Shown: positions 17,579 to 26,820, counted from the first letter of the stretch. The stretch: 64,000 bases of DNA from Peterkaempfera sp044755465 (GCF_044755465.1 NZ_JBIVRB010000003.1:124001-188000), one strand, 5' to 3'. The notes: a model not told the origin generated them from the sequence alone. Numbers and translations: made by a program.

Positions 17579-17926
17579 GGTAGCCGCCCCGGGGCGGCCC
17601 TGGGCGGCGGCACTTACCGCCCGTCAGCCGCTTGGTGCGGATACCCTTCGAAGGGCCTCGTCATGCCTGCTGCGGGGCACCTTTCCGAGCGTCCTCCGAT
17701 CGGCTGTACGAGCCGCTTGACCTGCAACTCCACCCCTTCGGGGGCTGATCGGGTACCCGGACGGCGCGTTACCGGGACCTGCCCGTGAGACGTGGATAAG
17801 CCTGGAGTAGGGTTTGGCGCGCATAAACATCCAAACCCTGCCCGTGGCCGGGCCCCACCGGGTTGAAGGCGACAGACCCTTCGCCCCGAGGGCGCGATCG
17901 CGGGCGAGACTTCGGGAAGGCGCTAC
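17579..17926. promoter_or_regulatory. Divergent regulatory region of the desulfurase and ctaCDF
   Basis: No ORF is supported here. It holds the ctaC promoter and leader. TAGGGT at 17808-17813 is a good Streptomyces -10 box and overlaps a perfect 9-bp inverted repeat (separate entry). The 3' part before ctaC is a long leader of about 100 bases ending at CGGGAAGGCG. Confidence 0.5.
17809..17839. promoter_or_regulatory. Perfect inverted repeat AGGGTTTGG-N13-CCAAACCCT upstream of ctaC
   Basis: Arms at 17809-17817 and 17831-17839 are exact complements around an A+T-rich centre (GCATAAACAT). The left arm overlaps the TAGGGT -10 box, so a bound dimer would block ctaCDF transcription. Alternatively it is a 5' mRNA hairpin. 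The binder is unknown. Confidence 0.55.
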
Positions 17927-18781
17927 GTGAGTCCCAACGGCTCCGACCGCTCGCCGCGGCGCACGATGCGGCGGAAGCTGCCTCAGGCGCTGGCACTGGG
18001 CCTCGTCATCGCGACCGCCACCGGCTGCTCGTCCCAGGACCTCCCCAGGCTCGGCCTGCCCACTCCTGTCACGAAGGAAGGACCGTTGGTCCTCCAGATG
18101 TGGCAGGGTTCCTGGATTGCTGCACTGGTGATCGGCGTGCTGGTCTGGGGCCTGATCATGTGGAGTGTGATCTTCCACCGGCGCAGCCGCACCAAGGTGG
18201 AGGTTCCTCCGCAGACCAGGTACAACGTGCCGATCGAGGCGCTCTACACCGCGGTCCCCATCATCATCGTCTCGGTGCTCTTCTTCTTCACCGCGCGCAA
18301 TGAGTCGCGGCTGCTGGAGACCTCCAAGCACCCGGACCACGTCGTCAACGTGGTCGGGTTCCAGTGGAGCTGGGCGTTCAACTACGAGAACGACGAGCAC
18401 GGCAAGAACGCGCAGGGCGCCTACGACGTGGGCTCTCCGGCAGAGCCGCCCACGCTCTACCTGCCCAAGGGCGAGAGCGTGCTGTTCAAGCTGACCTCGC
18501 GGGACGTCATCCACGACTTCTGGACGATCAACTTCCTGATGAAGCAGGACGTTGTCCCCGGTCTGGTGAACGAGTTCCAGGTGACCCCGACCGCCTACGG
18601 CACCTTCCGCGGCAAGTGCGCGGAGCTGTGCGGCGTGGACCACTCGCGGATGCTCTTCAACGTCAAGGTCGTCTCCCCGGCCGACTACCAGAAGCACCTC
18701 CAGGAGCTTCGGGCCGAGGGCAAGACGGGTGCGGTGCCCTCCGGCGTCATCACCACCGGAACCACGGGAAGTGAGAAGTGA
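17927..18781 (+). CDS. ctaC: Cytochrome c oxidase (aa3) subunit II
   Basis: Carries the CuA site that takes electrons from the cytochrome bcc complex. The 284-residue precursor has a signal peptide with lipobox TATGC (Cys34), so the mature N-terminus is probably lipidated. Two membrane helices follow at about 58-82 and 105-125. The outer cupredoxin domain has WSWAFNY and the CuA ligand cluster CAELCGVDHSRM. GTG 17927 follows GGGAAGG. It overlaps ctaD by four bases (GTGA), giving a ctaC-ctaD-ctaF operon. Confidence 0.97.
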   Translation: MSPNGSDRSPRRTMRRKLPQALALGLVIATATGCSSQDLPRLGLPTPVTKEGPLVLQMWQGSWIAALVIGVLVWGLIMWSVIFHRRSRTKVEVPPQTRYNVPIEALYTAVPIIIVSVLFFFTARNESRLLETSKHPDHVVNVVGFQWSWAFNYENDEHGKNAQGAYDVGSPAEPPTLYLPKGESVLFKLTSRDVIHDFWTINFLMKQDVVPGLVNEFQVTPTAYGTFRGKCAELCGVDHSRMLFNVKVVSPADYQKHLQELRAEGKTGAVPSGVITTGTTGSEK

Positions 18782-20532
18782 CCATCCTCAACGAGCCCCA
18801 AGGGGCGGCCGGAGGAGTAACCGCGGCCGCGGTCGTCGGGGGCGAACCGCGAACCCGTAAGGGCTCCAGCGCGGTGAAGTGGCTGACCACCACCGACCAC
18901 AAGACGATCGGCACGCTGTACCTGGCGACGTCCTTCGCCTTCTTCCTGATCGGTGGCGTCCTCGCCCTGGTCATGCGTGCCGAGCTGGCCCGCCCGGGTA
19001 CCCAGCTGCTCTCCAACGAGCAGTTCAACCAGGCGTTCACCATGCACGGCACCATCATGCTGCTGATGTTCGCGACGCCGCTGTTCTCCGGCTTCGCCAA
19101 CTGGATCATGCCGCTACAGATCGGCGCCCCCGATGTGGCGTTCCCGCGACTGAACATGTTCGCCTACTGGCTGTACCTGTTCGGCTCGCTGATCGCGGTG
19201 GCCGGCTTCCTCACCCCGCAGGGTGCCGCCGACTTCGGCTGGTTCGCCTACTCGCCGCTCTCGGACGCGATCCGCAGCCCCGGCGTCGGCGCCGACATGT
19301 GGATCATGGGCCTGGCCTTCTCCGGCTTCGGCACCATCCTCGGCTCGGTCAACTTCATCACCACGATCATCTGCATGCGCGCCCCCGGCATGACGATGTT
19401 CCGGATGCCGATCTTCACCTGGAACGTGCTGCTCACCGGTGTGCTGGTGCTGCTCGCCTTCCCCGTGCTCGCCGCCGCGCTGCTGGCGCTGGAGGCGGAT
19501 CGGAAATTCGGCGCACACGTCTTCGACCCGACGAACGGCGGAGCGCTGCTCTGGCAGCACCTCTTCTGGTTCTTCGGCCATCCGGAGGTGTACATCATCG
19601 CGCTGCCGTTCTTCGGCATCGTCTCGGAGATCATCCCGGTCTTCAGCCGCAAGCCGATGTACGGCTACACCAACCTGATCGCGGCCACCATCGCCATTGC
19701 CGGTCTGTCCGTGACGGTGTGGGCGCACCACATGTACGTCACCGGTCAGGTGCTGCTGCCGTTCTTCTCGTTCATGACCTTCCTGATCGCGGTTCCGACC
19801 GGTGTGAAGGTCTTCAACTGGATCGGCACCATGTGGAAGGGGTCACTGAGCTTCGAGACCCCGATGCTCTGGACCATCGGCTTCCTGATCACCTTCGTCT
19901 TCGGTGGTCTGACCGGTGTGCTGCTGGCCTCGCCGCCGATCGACTTCCACGTCTCGGACTCGTACTTCGTGGTGGCGCACTTCCACTACGTGGTGTTCGG
20001 CACCGTGGTCTTCGCGATGTTCGCGGGCTTCCACTTCTGGTGGCCGAAGATGACCGGCAAGATGCTGGACGAGCGGCTCGGCAAGATCACCTTCTGGACG
20101 CTGTTCATCGGCTTCCACACCACCTTCCTGGTGCAGCACTGGCTGGGTGCCGAGGGCATGCCCCGCCGGTACGCCGACTACCTGGCGTCCGACGGCTTCA
20201 CCACGCTCAACACCGTCTCCACCATCGGCTCCTTCCTGCTCGGCCTGTCGATCCTGCCGTTCCTCTACAACGTCTGGAAGACCGCCAAATACGGCGAGAA
20301 GCTCACCGTGGACGACCCGTGGGGCTACGGCCGCTCGCTGGAGTGGGCCACCGCCTGCCCGCCGCCGCGGCACAACTTCGTCACGCTGCCGCGCATCCGC
20401 TCGGAATCCCCGGCGTTCGACCTGCACCACCCGGAGATCGCCGCCCAGGACTACCTGGAGAACTACGGCACTCCGGCCGAGCCCCAGGCCGTGGGCGCGG
20501 GCGCGGGCGCGAAGAAGGAGGGTGACGTCTGA
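18778..20532 (+). CDS. ctaD: Cytochrome c oxidase (aa3) subunit I
   Basis: Catalytic subunit with haem a, the haem a3-CuB centre and proton channels; it reduces O2 to water. The 584-residue protein has twelve hydrophobic helices. Ligand motifs: FTMHGTIMLL (haem a His), WFFGHPEVYI (CuB His cross-linked to Tyr), VWAHHMYVTG (two CuB His) and VVAHFHYVVFG (a3 and a His). GTG 18778 overlaps the ctaC stop, and the TGA overlaps the ctaF ATG by one base. Fully typical of actinobacterial aa3 oxidase. Confidence 0.98.
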   Translation: MTILNEPQGAAGGVTAAAVVGGEPRTRKGSSAVKWLTTTDHKTIGTLYLATSFAFFLIGGVLALVMRAELARPGTQLLSNEQFNQAFTMHGTIMLLMFATPLFSGFANWIMPLQIGAPDVAFPRLNMFAYWLYLFGSLIAVAGFLTPQGAADFGWFAYSPLSDAIRSPGVGADMWIMGLAFSGFGTILGSVNFITTIICMRAPGMTMFRMPIFTWNVLLTGVLVLLAFPVLAAALLALEADRKFGAHVFDPTNGGALLWQHLFWFFGHPEVYIIALPFFGIVSEIIPVFSRKPMYGYTNLIAATIAIAGLSVTVWAHHMYVTGQVLLPFFSFMTFLIAVPTGVKVFNWIGTMWKGSLSFETPMLWTIGFLITFVFGGLTGVLLASPPIDFHVSDSYFVVAHFHYVVFGTVVFAMFAGFHFWWPKMTGKMLDERLGKITFWTLFIGFHTTFLVQHWLGAEGMPRRYADYLASDGFTTLNTVSTIGSFLLGLSILPFLYNVWKTAKYGEKLTVDDPWGYGRSLEWATACPPPRHNFVTLPRIRSESPAFDLHHPEIAAQDYLENYGTPAEPQAVGAGAGAKKEGDV

Positions 20533-20930
20533 TGAAGGTCCAGGGCAAGATCTTCGCCGGCCTGGCCGTCTTCATTCTGGCCATCGCCATCTCCTACGGT
20601 CTGTGGTCGAAGGAGCCCGCCGGTACCACGGCGCTCTTCCTCGCCTTCGGCCTGTGCATCTTCATCGCCTTCTACCTGGGCTTCACCGCCCGGCGGGTGG
20701 ACACCGGAGCCGGTGACAACCCGGAGGCCGAGGTCTCCGACGACGCCGGTGAGCAGGGCTTCTTCAGCCCGCACAGCTGGCAGCCGCTGGCGCTCGGCAT
20801 CGGTGGAGCGCTCGCCTTCCTCGGTGTGGTCTTCGGCTGGTGGCTGCTCTACTGGTCGCTGCCGATCACGCTGATCGGCCTCTGGGGCTGGGTCTTCGAG
20901 TACTACCGGGGCGAGAACCAGAACCAGTAG
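20532..20930 (+). CDS. ctaF: Actinobacterial cytochrome c oxidase subunit IV
   Basis: A 132-residue accessory oxidase subunit with two N-terminal helices (IFAGLAVFILAIAISYGLW and LFLAFGLCIFIAFYLGF) and two near the C-terminus (LALGIGGALAFLGVVFGWWLL and TLIGLWGWVFEYYRG). It is specific to actinobacterial bcc-aa3 supercomplexes. ATG 20532 overlaps the ctaD stop by one base, so translation is coupled. A strong terminator follows. Confidence 0.95.
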   Translation: MKVQGKIFAGLAVFILAIAISYGLWSKEPAGTTALFLAFGLCIFIAFYLGFTARRVDTGAGDNPEAEVSDDAGEQGFFSPHSWQPLALGIGGALAFLGVVFGWWLLYWSLPITLIGLWGWVFEYYRGENQNQ

Positions 20931-20942
20931 TTCCGCACCTTT

Positions 20943-20991
20943 CGACGGCCGGGGCCGGGCACCTTCCACAGGTGTCCGGCCCCGGCCGTCG
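20943..20991 (+). terminator. Terminator of ctaCDF
   Basis: A 22-bp stem with one G-U pair (arms 20943-20964 and 20970-20991) and a five-base loop, 12 bp after the ctaF stop. Confidence 0.9.
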
Positions 20992-21108
20992 GCGCGCCCG
21001 TCCGACGGACCGGTTCACCCGGACGGCCCTGGCCGCACCGTCCCGATATGCCCCGCTGCTCCGTTCTTCCTACGATATGAGCGATCGTCGGTGAGACGGA
21101 GGCAAGCG

Positions 21109-22464
21109 ATGGACACTGCGGTTCGCACGGACCCCGGGGTTCGGGCTCGGCCCTCCCGGACGGGGCACTCCCTCCGGCGCCGTACGGGACCCGCCCTACT
21201 GCCGGGCCTCTGCGCACTGGCCCTGCTGGCGGGCGGCTGCACCGCGGCCAGACCCAGTACGGACGCCCGACCCCCGCAGACGGTCGACGTGGCCCCGATG
21301 GTCCGGCTGACGCCCGCCGGGGGCGCCCCGGTCGACCCCGCCCGACCGCTCACCGTGACGGCCGTCCGCGGCCGCCTCACCGATGTCACGATGACCACCG
21401 ACGACGGCCGCCAGGTCGCGGGCCGCCTCGCGGCCGACGCCCGCAGCTGGCGCACCACCGAACCCCTGGCCGCCGGTGCCCGCTACACCGTGCGGATCGG
21501 TGCCGACGACGGCCGGGGCGGACGCGGCGAGACCACCACCGGGGTCACCACCAAGCCCGGCAACCAACTGCTCACCGCGCTGCTGGGCCCCACCGAGGAC
21601 CAGGACGACGGCAGCCCGGTCTACGGCGTCGGCCAGCCGGTCACCGTACAGCTCTCCCGGCCGGTGCACGACCCCGCCGCCCGGCAGGCCGTGGAGCACG
21701 GGTTGCGGGTCACCTCCGAACCCGCCGTCAGCGGGGCCTGGCACTGGGTCGACGACCGCACCCTGCACTTCCGCCCCGAGGAGTACTGGCCCGCGCACGC
21801 CACCGTCCGGGTCGCCTTCGACGCCGAGGGCCGGCACATCAGCGACGACCTGTACGGCGGCACGCCCAGCCGGATCGCCTTCCGCACCGGCGACCGGGTG
21901 GTGGCCCTGGTCGACGCCCGCACCGACTACCTGACCTTCCGCCGCAACGGCGAGGTGGTCAGGACCATCCCGGTGACCACCGGCAAGCCCGGCTTCGAGA
22001 CCCGCAACGGCATCAAGGTGGTGCTGGGCAAGGAGGCGCAGGTACGGATGGACGGCGAGACCGTCGGCATCCCGACCGGCAGCGCGGACGCCTACAGCCT
22101 GGACGTGCAGTGGGCGACCCGGGTCACCTGGAGCGGCGAGTACGTGCACGCCGCGCCCTGGTCGGTGGCCTCCCAGGGCCACGCCAACGTCAGCCACGGC
22201 TGCACCGGTCTGAGCACCGCCGACGCCCGCTGGTTCTACGACCACGTGCGGGTCGGTGACGTCGTCCAGGTGGTGGGCAGCAACGGGCACGGCATGGAGC
22301 CGTTCGACAACGGCTTCGGGGACTGGAACCTCTCCTGGAACGACTGGCTGGCCGGCTCGGCGGGCGGCTCGGCCGTCTCCACCGCCGGCGGGCCGACCGG
22401 TGACGTCGGCGTCACCCCTGACGGCCGGGCCGAACCGGTCGGCGCCCTGGTACCGCAGATCTGA
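21109..22464 (+). CDS. L,D-transpeptidase lipoprotein (YkuD domain)
   Basis: Cell-wall enzyme forming 3-3 peptide cross-links (or anchoring proteins) outside the membrane. The 451-residue precursor has a basic N-terminus, a hydrophobic stretch and lipobox LLAGGC at about residues 39-44. Two Ig-like beta modules follow (about 60-150 and 155-250), then a YkuD domain with the catalytic HANVSHGCTGLS. ATG 21109 follows ACGGAGG with a six-base gap; GTG 21091 would hide that site in the coding sequence. Architecture matches mycobacterial LdtMt2-type enzymes. It sits between the ctaCDF and qcr/ctaE blocks. Confidence 0.94.
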   Translation: MDTAVRTDPGVRARPSRTGHSLRRRTGPALLPGLCALALLAGGCTAARPSTDARPPQTVDVAPMVRLTPAGGAPVDPARPLTVTAVRGRLTDVTMTTDDGRQVAGRLAADARSWRTTEPLAAGARYTVRIGADDGRGGRGETTTGVTTKPGNQLLTALLGPTEDQDDGSPVYGVGQPVTVQLSRPVHDPAARQAVEHGLRVTSEPAVSGAWHWVDDRTLHFRPEEYWPAHATVRVAFDAEGRHISDDLYGGTPSRIAFRTGDRVVALVDARTDYLTFRRNGEVVRTIPVTTGKPGFETRNGIKVVLGKEAQVRMDGETVGIPTGSADAYSLDVQWATRVTWSGEYVHAAPWSVASQGHANVSHGCTGLSTADARWFYDHVRVGDVVQVVGSNGHGMEPFDNGFGDWNLSWNDWLAGSAGGSAVSTAGGPTGDVGVTPDGRAEPVGALVPQI

Positions 22465-22547
22465 TCCGGCCGCCGCCGGGCCGCCGGGGCGACTGGGTAA
22501 CTGGGGGTACGTGGGGGCATCCGGGCATCTGGAAGGAGGTGGTGGCC

Positions 22548-23117
22548 ATGGCCGAGCGGACTCGCCCTCCCGCACGCCGCAGAAGGGTTCCGGTCGTCGG
22601 CGGGCTGCTGGTCGCCGGGCTGCTGACCGCCGGTACGGGGACCTGGCTCGCGCTGCGGCCCGACGCTTCGGCGGGCGGCCACACGGCGGGCACGGTCACG
22701 GCGGGGGTGGTCGCGGCCGGCCAGTCCGCCGACTGCGCCGCGCTCACCGCAGCGCTCACCGCCGGGCGGACGGTCGACACCGGCCGGGCCATCGCCTGCG
22801 AACGGCAGGAGGCCACCGCGCTGGACGCCATGCGGCGGCAGGCCCTGGCCCGGGGTGAGCGGCCGGCCGCCGGCTCCAGCACCATCTGTGCCGCCGTCGA
22901 ACGCCGCGCCGCCCAGGGCGACCCGGCCCTCGACCGCGACCTGGCCTTCCACTGCCGCCAGCACGAACACTTCGGCCCCGGCGGCGGCCCCGACCCCGAC
23001 GGCTCCTTCTGCCGCGGCGTCCGCGCCCGCGCCGCCCGAGGCGCCCCCCTCACCACCTTCCAACGCTCCCTCTGCCCCCTCACCACCCCCTCCCCCCACC
23101 CAACCCCGACCCCCTAG
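22548..23117 (+). CDS. Secreted or membrane-anchored cysteine-containing protein, unknown function
   Basis: A 189-residue protein with a very basic head (RTRPPARRRRVP) and one helix (VVGGLLVAGLLTAGTGTWLAL). The outer part has five cysteines spread through short helices (SADCAALTAAL, AIACERQEA, STICAAVERRAA, AFHCRQHEH, GSFCRGVRARA) and a Pro/Thr-rich end. ATG 22548 follows AAGGAGG. No domain is recognised. The repeated C-centred helices suggest disulfides outside the membrane. Function unknown. Confidence 0.75.
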   Translation: MAERTRPPARRRRVPVVGGLLVAGLLTAGTGTWLALRPDASAGGHTAGTVTAGVVAAGQSADCAALTAALTAGRTVDTGRAIACERQEATALDAMRRQALARGERPAAGSSTICAAVERRAAQGDPALDRDLAFHCRQHEHFGPGGGPDPDGSFCRGVRARAARGAPLTTFQRSLCPLTTPSPHPTPTP

Positions 23118-23582
23118 GACCACCGACCAGGGGCACGAGCAACCTCGCACTCCCATGGAGCGCGGAACAGCGCCGCCGCCGCGCCCCCGCCAGGGGCGCG
23201 AGGAACTGCGCGAACAACCCCCCACCCCGAGTGGCGTACCCCGGGCCAACGCTCCGCTCCCCGTCAGGGGCGCGAGGAACTGCGCGAACAACCCCCCACC
23301 CCCGTAGAGCGCCGAACGACCAGCTCCCCCCGCCCCGAGTGGCGTACCCCGGGCCAACGCTCCGCCCCCGCCAGGGGCGCGAGGAACTGCGCGAACAACC
23401 CCCCACCCCCGTAGAGCGCCGAACGACCAGCTCCCCCCACCCCGAGTGGCCTACCCCTGGCCAACGCTCCGCCCCCGTCAGGGGCGCGAGCACCCCCCAC
23501 CCCCGTAGGCCGCCGAACAACCGGCCCCCGCCCCGAGTGGCGCCGGTTGCTGGTGGGTTGTCCGCAGCCCCCCCGGAGGGGG
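23118..23582. repeat. Intergenic tandem array with a 107-bp period
   Basis: No gene. The core GGGGCGCGAGGAACTGCGCG begins at 23193, 23267 and 23374, and a truncated copy at 23481. The last three are exactly 107 bp apart, and whole units are nearly identical, including the CGAGTGGCGTACCCCGGGCC part. The first interval (74 bp) is a deleted unit. The core matches the inverted pair at 1611-1698. It lies between the convergent small protein and GntR genes. Confidence 0.9.
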
Positions 23583-23957
23583 TCACTCCTCGGCGGCGTA
23601 AGCCGCCCGGAGCGCCGTGGTGACGGCACCAAGCGCCTCGGCGTGGCTGAGCCCGAGGTGATGGGCCCGGTCGGCGTAGGCGGTGGCGGCGGTGGCGGCG
23701 TGGCGGTGGGCGGCGTCCCCGGCCGCGGCGATCAGGGTGCCGTGCCGCCCGCGCGTCTCCACCACACCGTCGGCCTCCAGCTCACGGTAGGCCCGCGCCA
23801 CTGTGTTGGCGGCCAGCCCGAGTTCGGCGGCCAGGCCCCGGACGGAGGGCAGCCGGTGGCCGGTGGGCAGCTCGCCGGAGCGGGCCAGCTCCGCGATCCG
23901 GGTGCGCACCTGCTCGTACGGCGGGACGGGGGAGGACGGGTCGACGGTGATCTGCAC
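23583..23957 (-). CDS. GntR-family regulator, YtrA subfamily
   Basis: A 124-residue regulator. The winged helix-turn-helix spans about residues 10-76: PPYEQVRTRIAELARSGEL, then LPSVRGLAAELGLAANTVAR and AYRELEADGVVETRGRHGT. Only about 45 alanine-rich helical residues follow, as in the short YtrA branch, which usually controls ABC transporters. None is adjacent, so the target is unclear. GTG 23957 follows GAGGGA. It lies on the qcrB strand but beyond the qcrB terminator. Confidence 0.9.
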   Translation of the reverse strand: MQITVDPSSPVPPYEQVRTRIAELARSGELPTGHRLPSVRGLAAELGLAANTVARAYRELEADGVVETRGRHGTLIAAAGDAAHRHAATAATAYADRAHHLGLSHAEALGAVTTALRAAYAAEE

Positions 23958-24038
23958 GGTACGGTCCCTCGGGCTCGGCTCGGCTCAGCTGCGGGGTGGG
24001 TGGGTCCATTGTGGCGGTAACAGCGGCGGCAAAGGCCG

Positions 24039-24075
24039 AGGGCCCGCCCCCGGCGATGTGCCGGGGGCGGGCCCT
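24039..24075 (-). terminator. Terminator of the ctaE-qcrCAB operon
   Basis: A perfect 16-bp stem (arms 24039-24054 and 24060-24075) with a five-base loop, 26 bp beyond the qcrB stop on the minus strand. Confidence 0.9.
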
Positions 24076-24100
24076 GCGGGTGGCGGAGCGGGAGCGGGCC

Positions 24101-25759
24101 TCAGTGGTGGCCGTGGCCGCTGGTGATCTCCTGGTACTCCTCGGCGGTCGGCTTGGGGATCTGGCCGTCGTCGCCGTAGTAGCCACGGGACAGCTTCGCC
24201 CGGAGCTTCTGGGTGCGGGTGATCTTCGCAGCGACACCGTTCTCGTCGACCTCGGCGGGCAGCTCGGCCGGCCGGTGCTGGTCGTGAGCGGTGAGCTTGT
24301 ACCGCTGAGCGGGCGACAGCGGCTCGTGCACCTCGATGAACTCACCGTGCGGCAGCCGCTTGATGATGCCGCTCTCCCGGCCGTGCAGCACCTTGTCGCG
24401 GTCCCGGCGCTGGAGTCCCAGGCAGATCCGCTTGGTGATGATGAAGGTGAGCACCGGGATCACGAAGAACCCGATCCGCATCGTCCAGGTGATCGCGTTG
24501 ATCGACAGGTGGAAGTGCGTGGCGAACAGGTCGTTGCCACCCGCCACCAGCAGCACCAGGTAGAGGCTGATCCAGGCCGCGCCGAAGCCGGTGCGCACCG
24601 GGGCGTTGCGCGGGCGGTCCGCGATGTGGTGCTCGCGCTTGTCACCGGTGACCCAGGCCTCGATGAACGGGTAGGCCCAGATGGCCACCAGCACCAGCGG
24701 GAAGATCATCAGCGGGATGAAGACACCCAGGTTGAGGGTGTGGCCCCAGGCCCGGATCTCCCAGCCCGGCATCAGCCGGATGAGGCCCTCCGAGAAGCCC
24801 ATGTACCAGTCGGGCTGGGCGTCGGTGGACACCTGGTCCGGCCGGTAGGGGCCGTACGACCAGATCGGGTTGACCGTGGCGATGGCCGAGATGATCGCGG
24901 TCACGCCGAACACCAGGAAGAAGAAGCCACCGGCCTTGGCGATGTAGACCGGCATCAGCGGCATGCCGACGACGTTCTTCTCGGTGCGGCCGGGCCCGGC
25001 GAACTGGGTGTGCTTGTGGTAGAAGACCAGCACCAGGTGCGCCACCAGCAGACCCAGCATGATGCCCGGGATGAGCAGCACGTGGACGGTGAACAGCCTC
25101 GGGATGATGTCGTCGCCGGGGAACTCCCCGCCGAACAGGAACATCTGGATGTAGGTGCCGACCAGTGGCACCGCGAGCACGGCGCCCTCCATGAACCGGA
25201 TGCCGGTGCCCGACAGCAGGTCGTCGGGGAGCGAGTAGCCCATGAAGCCGTCGAACATGCCGAGGATCAGCAGCAGGGCGCCGAACACCCAGTTGATCTC
25301 ACGGGGCTTGCGGAACGCGCCGGTGAAGAAGACGCGCATCATGTGGACCAGCATGGCCGCCACGAACAGGATCGCGGCCCAGTGGTGGATCTGGCGGATC
25401 AGCAGACCGCCGCGCACGTCGAAGCTGATGTCCAGCGTCGAGGCGTACGCCTCGGACATCCGGATGCCGTTCAGCGGCTGGTACGTGCCGTGGTAGACGA
25501 CCTCGCCCATGCTGGGCTTGAAGAACAGGGTGAGGTAGACACCGGTGAGGATGATGATGATGAACGTGTAGAGGCAGATCTCACCGAGCATGAAGGACCA
25601 GTGGTCCGGGAAGATCTTCCGCAGGTTCGACTTGGCCAGGCCGTAGATGCCCAGCCGGCCGTCGGCCCAGTCGGCAGCGGCCTCGGCCTTGTTGGCCGGC
25701 TTGGCCCGGCTGCTGCTCGGCTTCTCGCCGCCGGAGGCGGCGCTGCTCGCGGCACTCAT
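24101..25759 (-). CDS. qcrB: Cytochrome bcc complex cytochrome b subunit
   Basis: Di-haem membrane subunit of the actinobacterial menaquinol:cytochrome c reductase. The 552-residue protein has eight main helices. Haem-ligating histidines lie in RQIHHWAAILFVAAMLVHMMR and FTVHVLLIPGIMLGLLVAHLVLVFYH. The Qo motif region includes PDWYMGF where mitochondrial forms have PEW. A hydrophilic C-terminal tail of about 120 residues ends SGHGHH, as in other actinobacteria. ATG 25759 overlaps the qcrA stop (ATGA). Last gene of ctaE-qcrC-qcrA-qcrB. Confidence 0.98.
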   Translation of the reverse strand: MSAASSAASGGEKPSSSRAKPANKAEAAADWADGRLGIYGLAKSNLRKIFPDHWSFMLGEICLYTFIIIILTGVYLTLFFKPSMGEVVYHGTYQPLNGIRMSEAYASTLDISFDVRGGLLIRQIHHWAAILFVAAMLVHMMRVFFTGAFRKPREINWVFGALLLILGMFDGFMGYSLPDDLLSGTGIRFMEGAVLAVPLVGTYIQMFLFGGEFPGDDIIPRLFTVHVLLIPGIMLGLLVAHLVLVFYHKHTQFAGPGRTEKNVVGMPLMPVYIAKAGGFFFLVFGVTAIISAIATVNPIWSYGPYRPDQVSTDAQPDWYMGFSEGLIRLMPGWEIRAWGHTLNLGVFIPLMIFPLVLVAIWAYPFIEAWVTGDKREHHIADRPRNAPVRTGFGAAWISLYLVLLVAGGNDLFATHFHLSINAITWTMRIGFFVIPVLTFIITKRICLGLQRRDRDKVLHGRESGIIKRLPHGEFIEVHEPLSPAQRYKLTAHDQHRPAELPAEVDENGVAAKITRTQKLRAKLSRGYYGDDGQIPKPTAEEYQEITSGHGHH

Positions 25760-26820
25760 GCGCGCTCCCAGTAGCTCGGGCCGACGGGAGCGTTGAAGTC
25801 ACCCGTGGCGATCAGGTTGCCCTGCGTGTCCGTCTTGATGGCCAGCTGCGGCAGCGGGTGGCCGGCCGGGCCGAAGATCACCCGCGCGCCGTCGGAGAGG
25901 TCGAAGGTGGACTGGTGGCACGGGCACAGCACGTGGTGGGTCTGCTGCTCGTACAGGCTGATCGGGCAGCCGACGTGCGTGCAGATCTTCGAGAAGGCGA
26001 GGATGCCCTCGAAGCCCAGGTCGCGCGAGGCGCGGTCCTTGATGTCCTGCGGCGCGATGCGCACCAGCATGACCGCGTCCTTGGCGATGGCCTCCTGGAA
26101 GTTCTCCGCGTCCTCCGAGAGGCCCTCGGGCTTGGCGAAGACCAGCGAGCCGACGGTGATGTCCTCGGCCTTCAGCGGCAGGTCGGTGTTCATGCTGACC
26201 AGCTTGATCGGCTGGGCGGCAGTGGCGTCGTTCCAGTTGGTGTGCAGCAGCTTCTTCTCGGGCAGCGGCCCGAGGTCGCGCAGCAGCACCACACCGGAGA
26301 GCGGCACCAGCGCCATCGAGCCGATCAAGGTGTTGCGCAGCAGCTTGCGGCGGCCGAAGCCGCTCTCGGCGGCGCCCTGCTTGAAGTCGGCGATGACCTT
26401 GTTGCGGACCTCGTCGGACGACTCGATCGGGTGACGCTCGTCAGCGACCTCGACGTCCGACATCAGCGTGCGCGCCCAGTGGACGGCGCCGGCGCCGATG
26501 CAGAACAGTGCGACGCCGAGGGTGATGCCCAGGGCGAAGTTGAGGATGCTGACATGGCCGAACGGCCAGACGAACACGATCTTGTGCGGGCTGAAGCTCA
26601 CATACGACGCGATGAAGGCGGCGGTGGCCAGCATCGAGACCGTGAACAGCAGCGCGACCTGACGCTCGGCGCGCTTGGCGGCGCGCTCGTCGATGTCGGT
26701 GCGGCGCACCTCGTGGGGGGGCAGCCCCGGATCGGCGAACGGGTCGGCGTGTACCGCGACCTCGTGGCCTTCGGAGCTTCGGCGCTCCGGCAGGTTCTCT
26801 TCTGACATGTCCTGGCTCAT
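25756..26820 (-). CDS. qcrA: Cytochrome bcc complex Rieske iron-sulfur subunit
   Basis: Holds the 2Fe-2S cluster that passes an electron from quinol to the cytochrome c domain. The 354-residue protein has the actinobacterial form with three membrane helices (about residues 57-78, 88-111 and 170-190) rather than one. The Rieske domain has CTHVGCPI and CPCHQSTFDL, supplying two Cys and two His ligands. ATG 26820 overlaps the qcrC stop by four bases; an internal ATG at 26808 is possible. Confidence 0.97.
   Translation of the reverse strand: MSQDMSEENLPERRSSEGHEVAVHADPFADPGLPPHEVRRTDIDERAAKRAERQVALLFTVSMLATAAFIASYVSFSPHKIVFVWPFGHVSILNFALGITLGVALFCIGAGAVHWARTLMSDVEVADERHPIESSDEVRNKVIADFKQGAAESGFGRRKLLRNTLIGSMALVPLSGVVLLRDLGPLPEKKLLHTNWNDATAAQPIKLVSMNTDLPLKAEDITVGSLVFAKPEGLSEDAENFQEAIAKDAVMLVRIAPQDIKDRASRDLGFEGILAFSKICTHVGCPISLYEQQTHHVLCPCHQSTFDLSDGARVIFGPAGHPLPQLAIKTDTQGNLIATGDFNAPVGPSYWERA

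Noticed and set aside
23193..23530. CRISPR array
   Set aside because: The repeat unit is 107 bp with no short unique spacers, and no cas genes are nearby. It is a plain tandem repeat.
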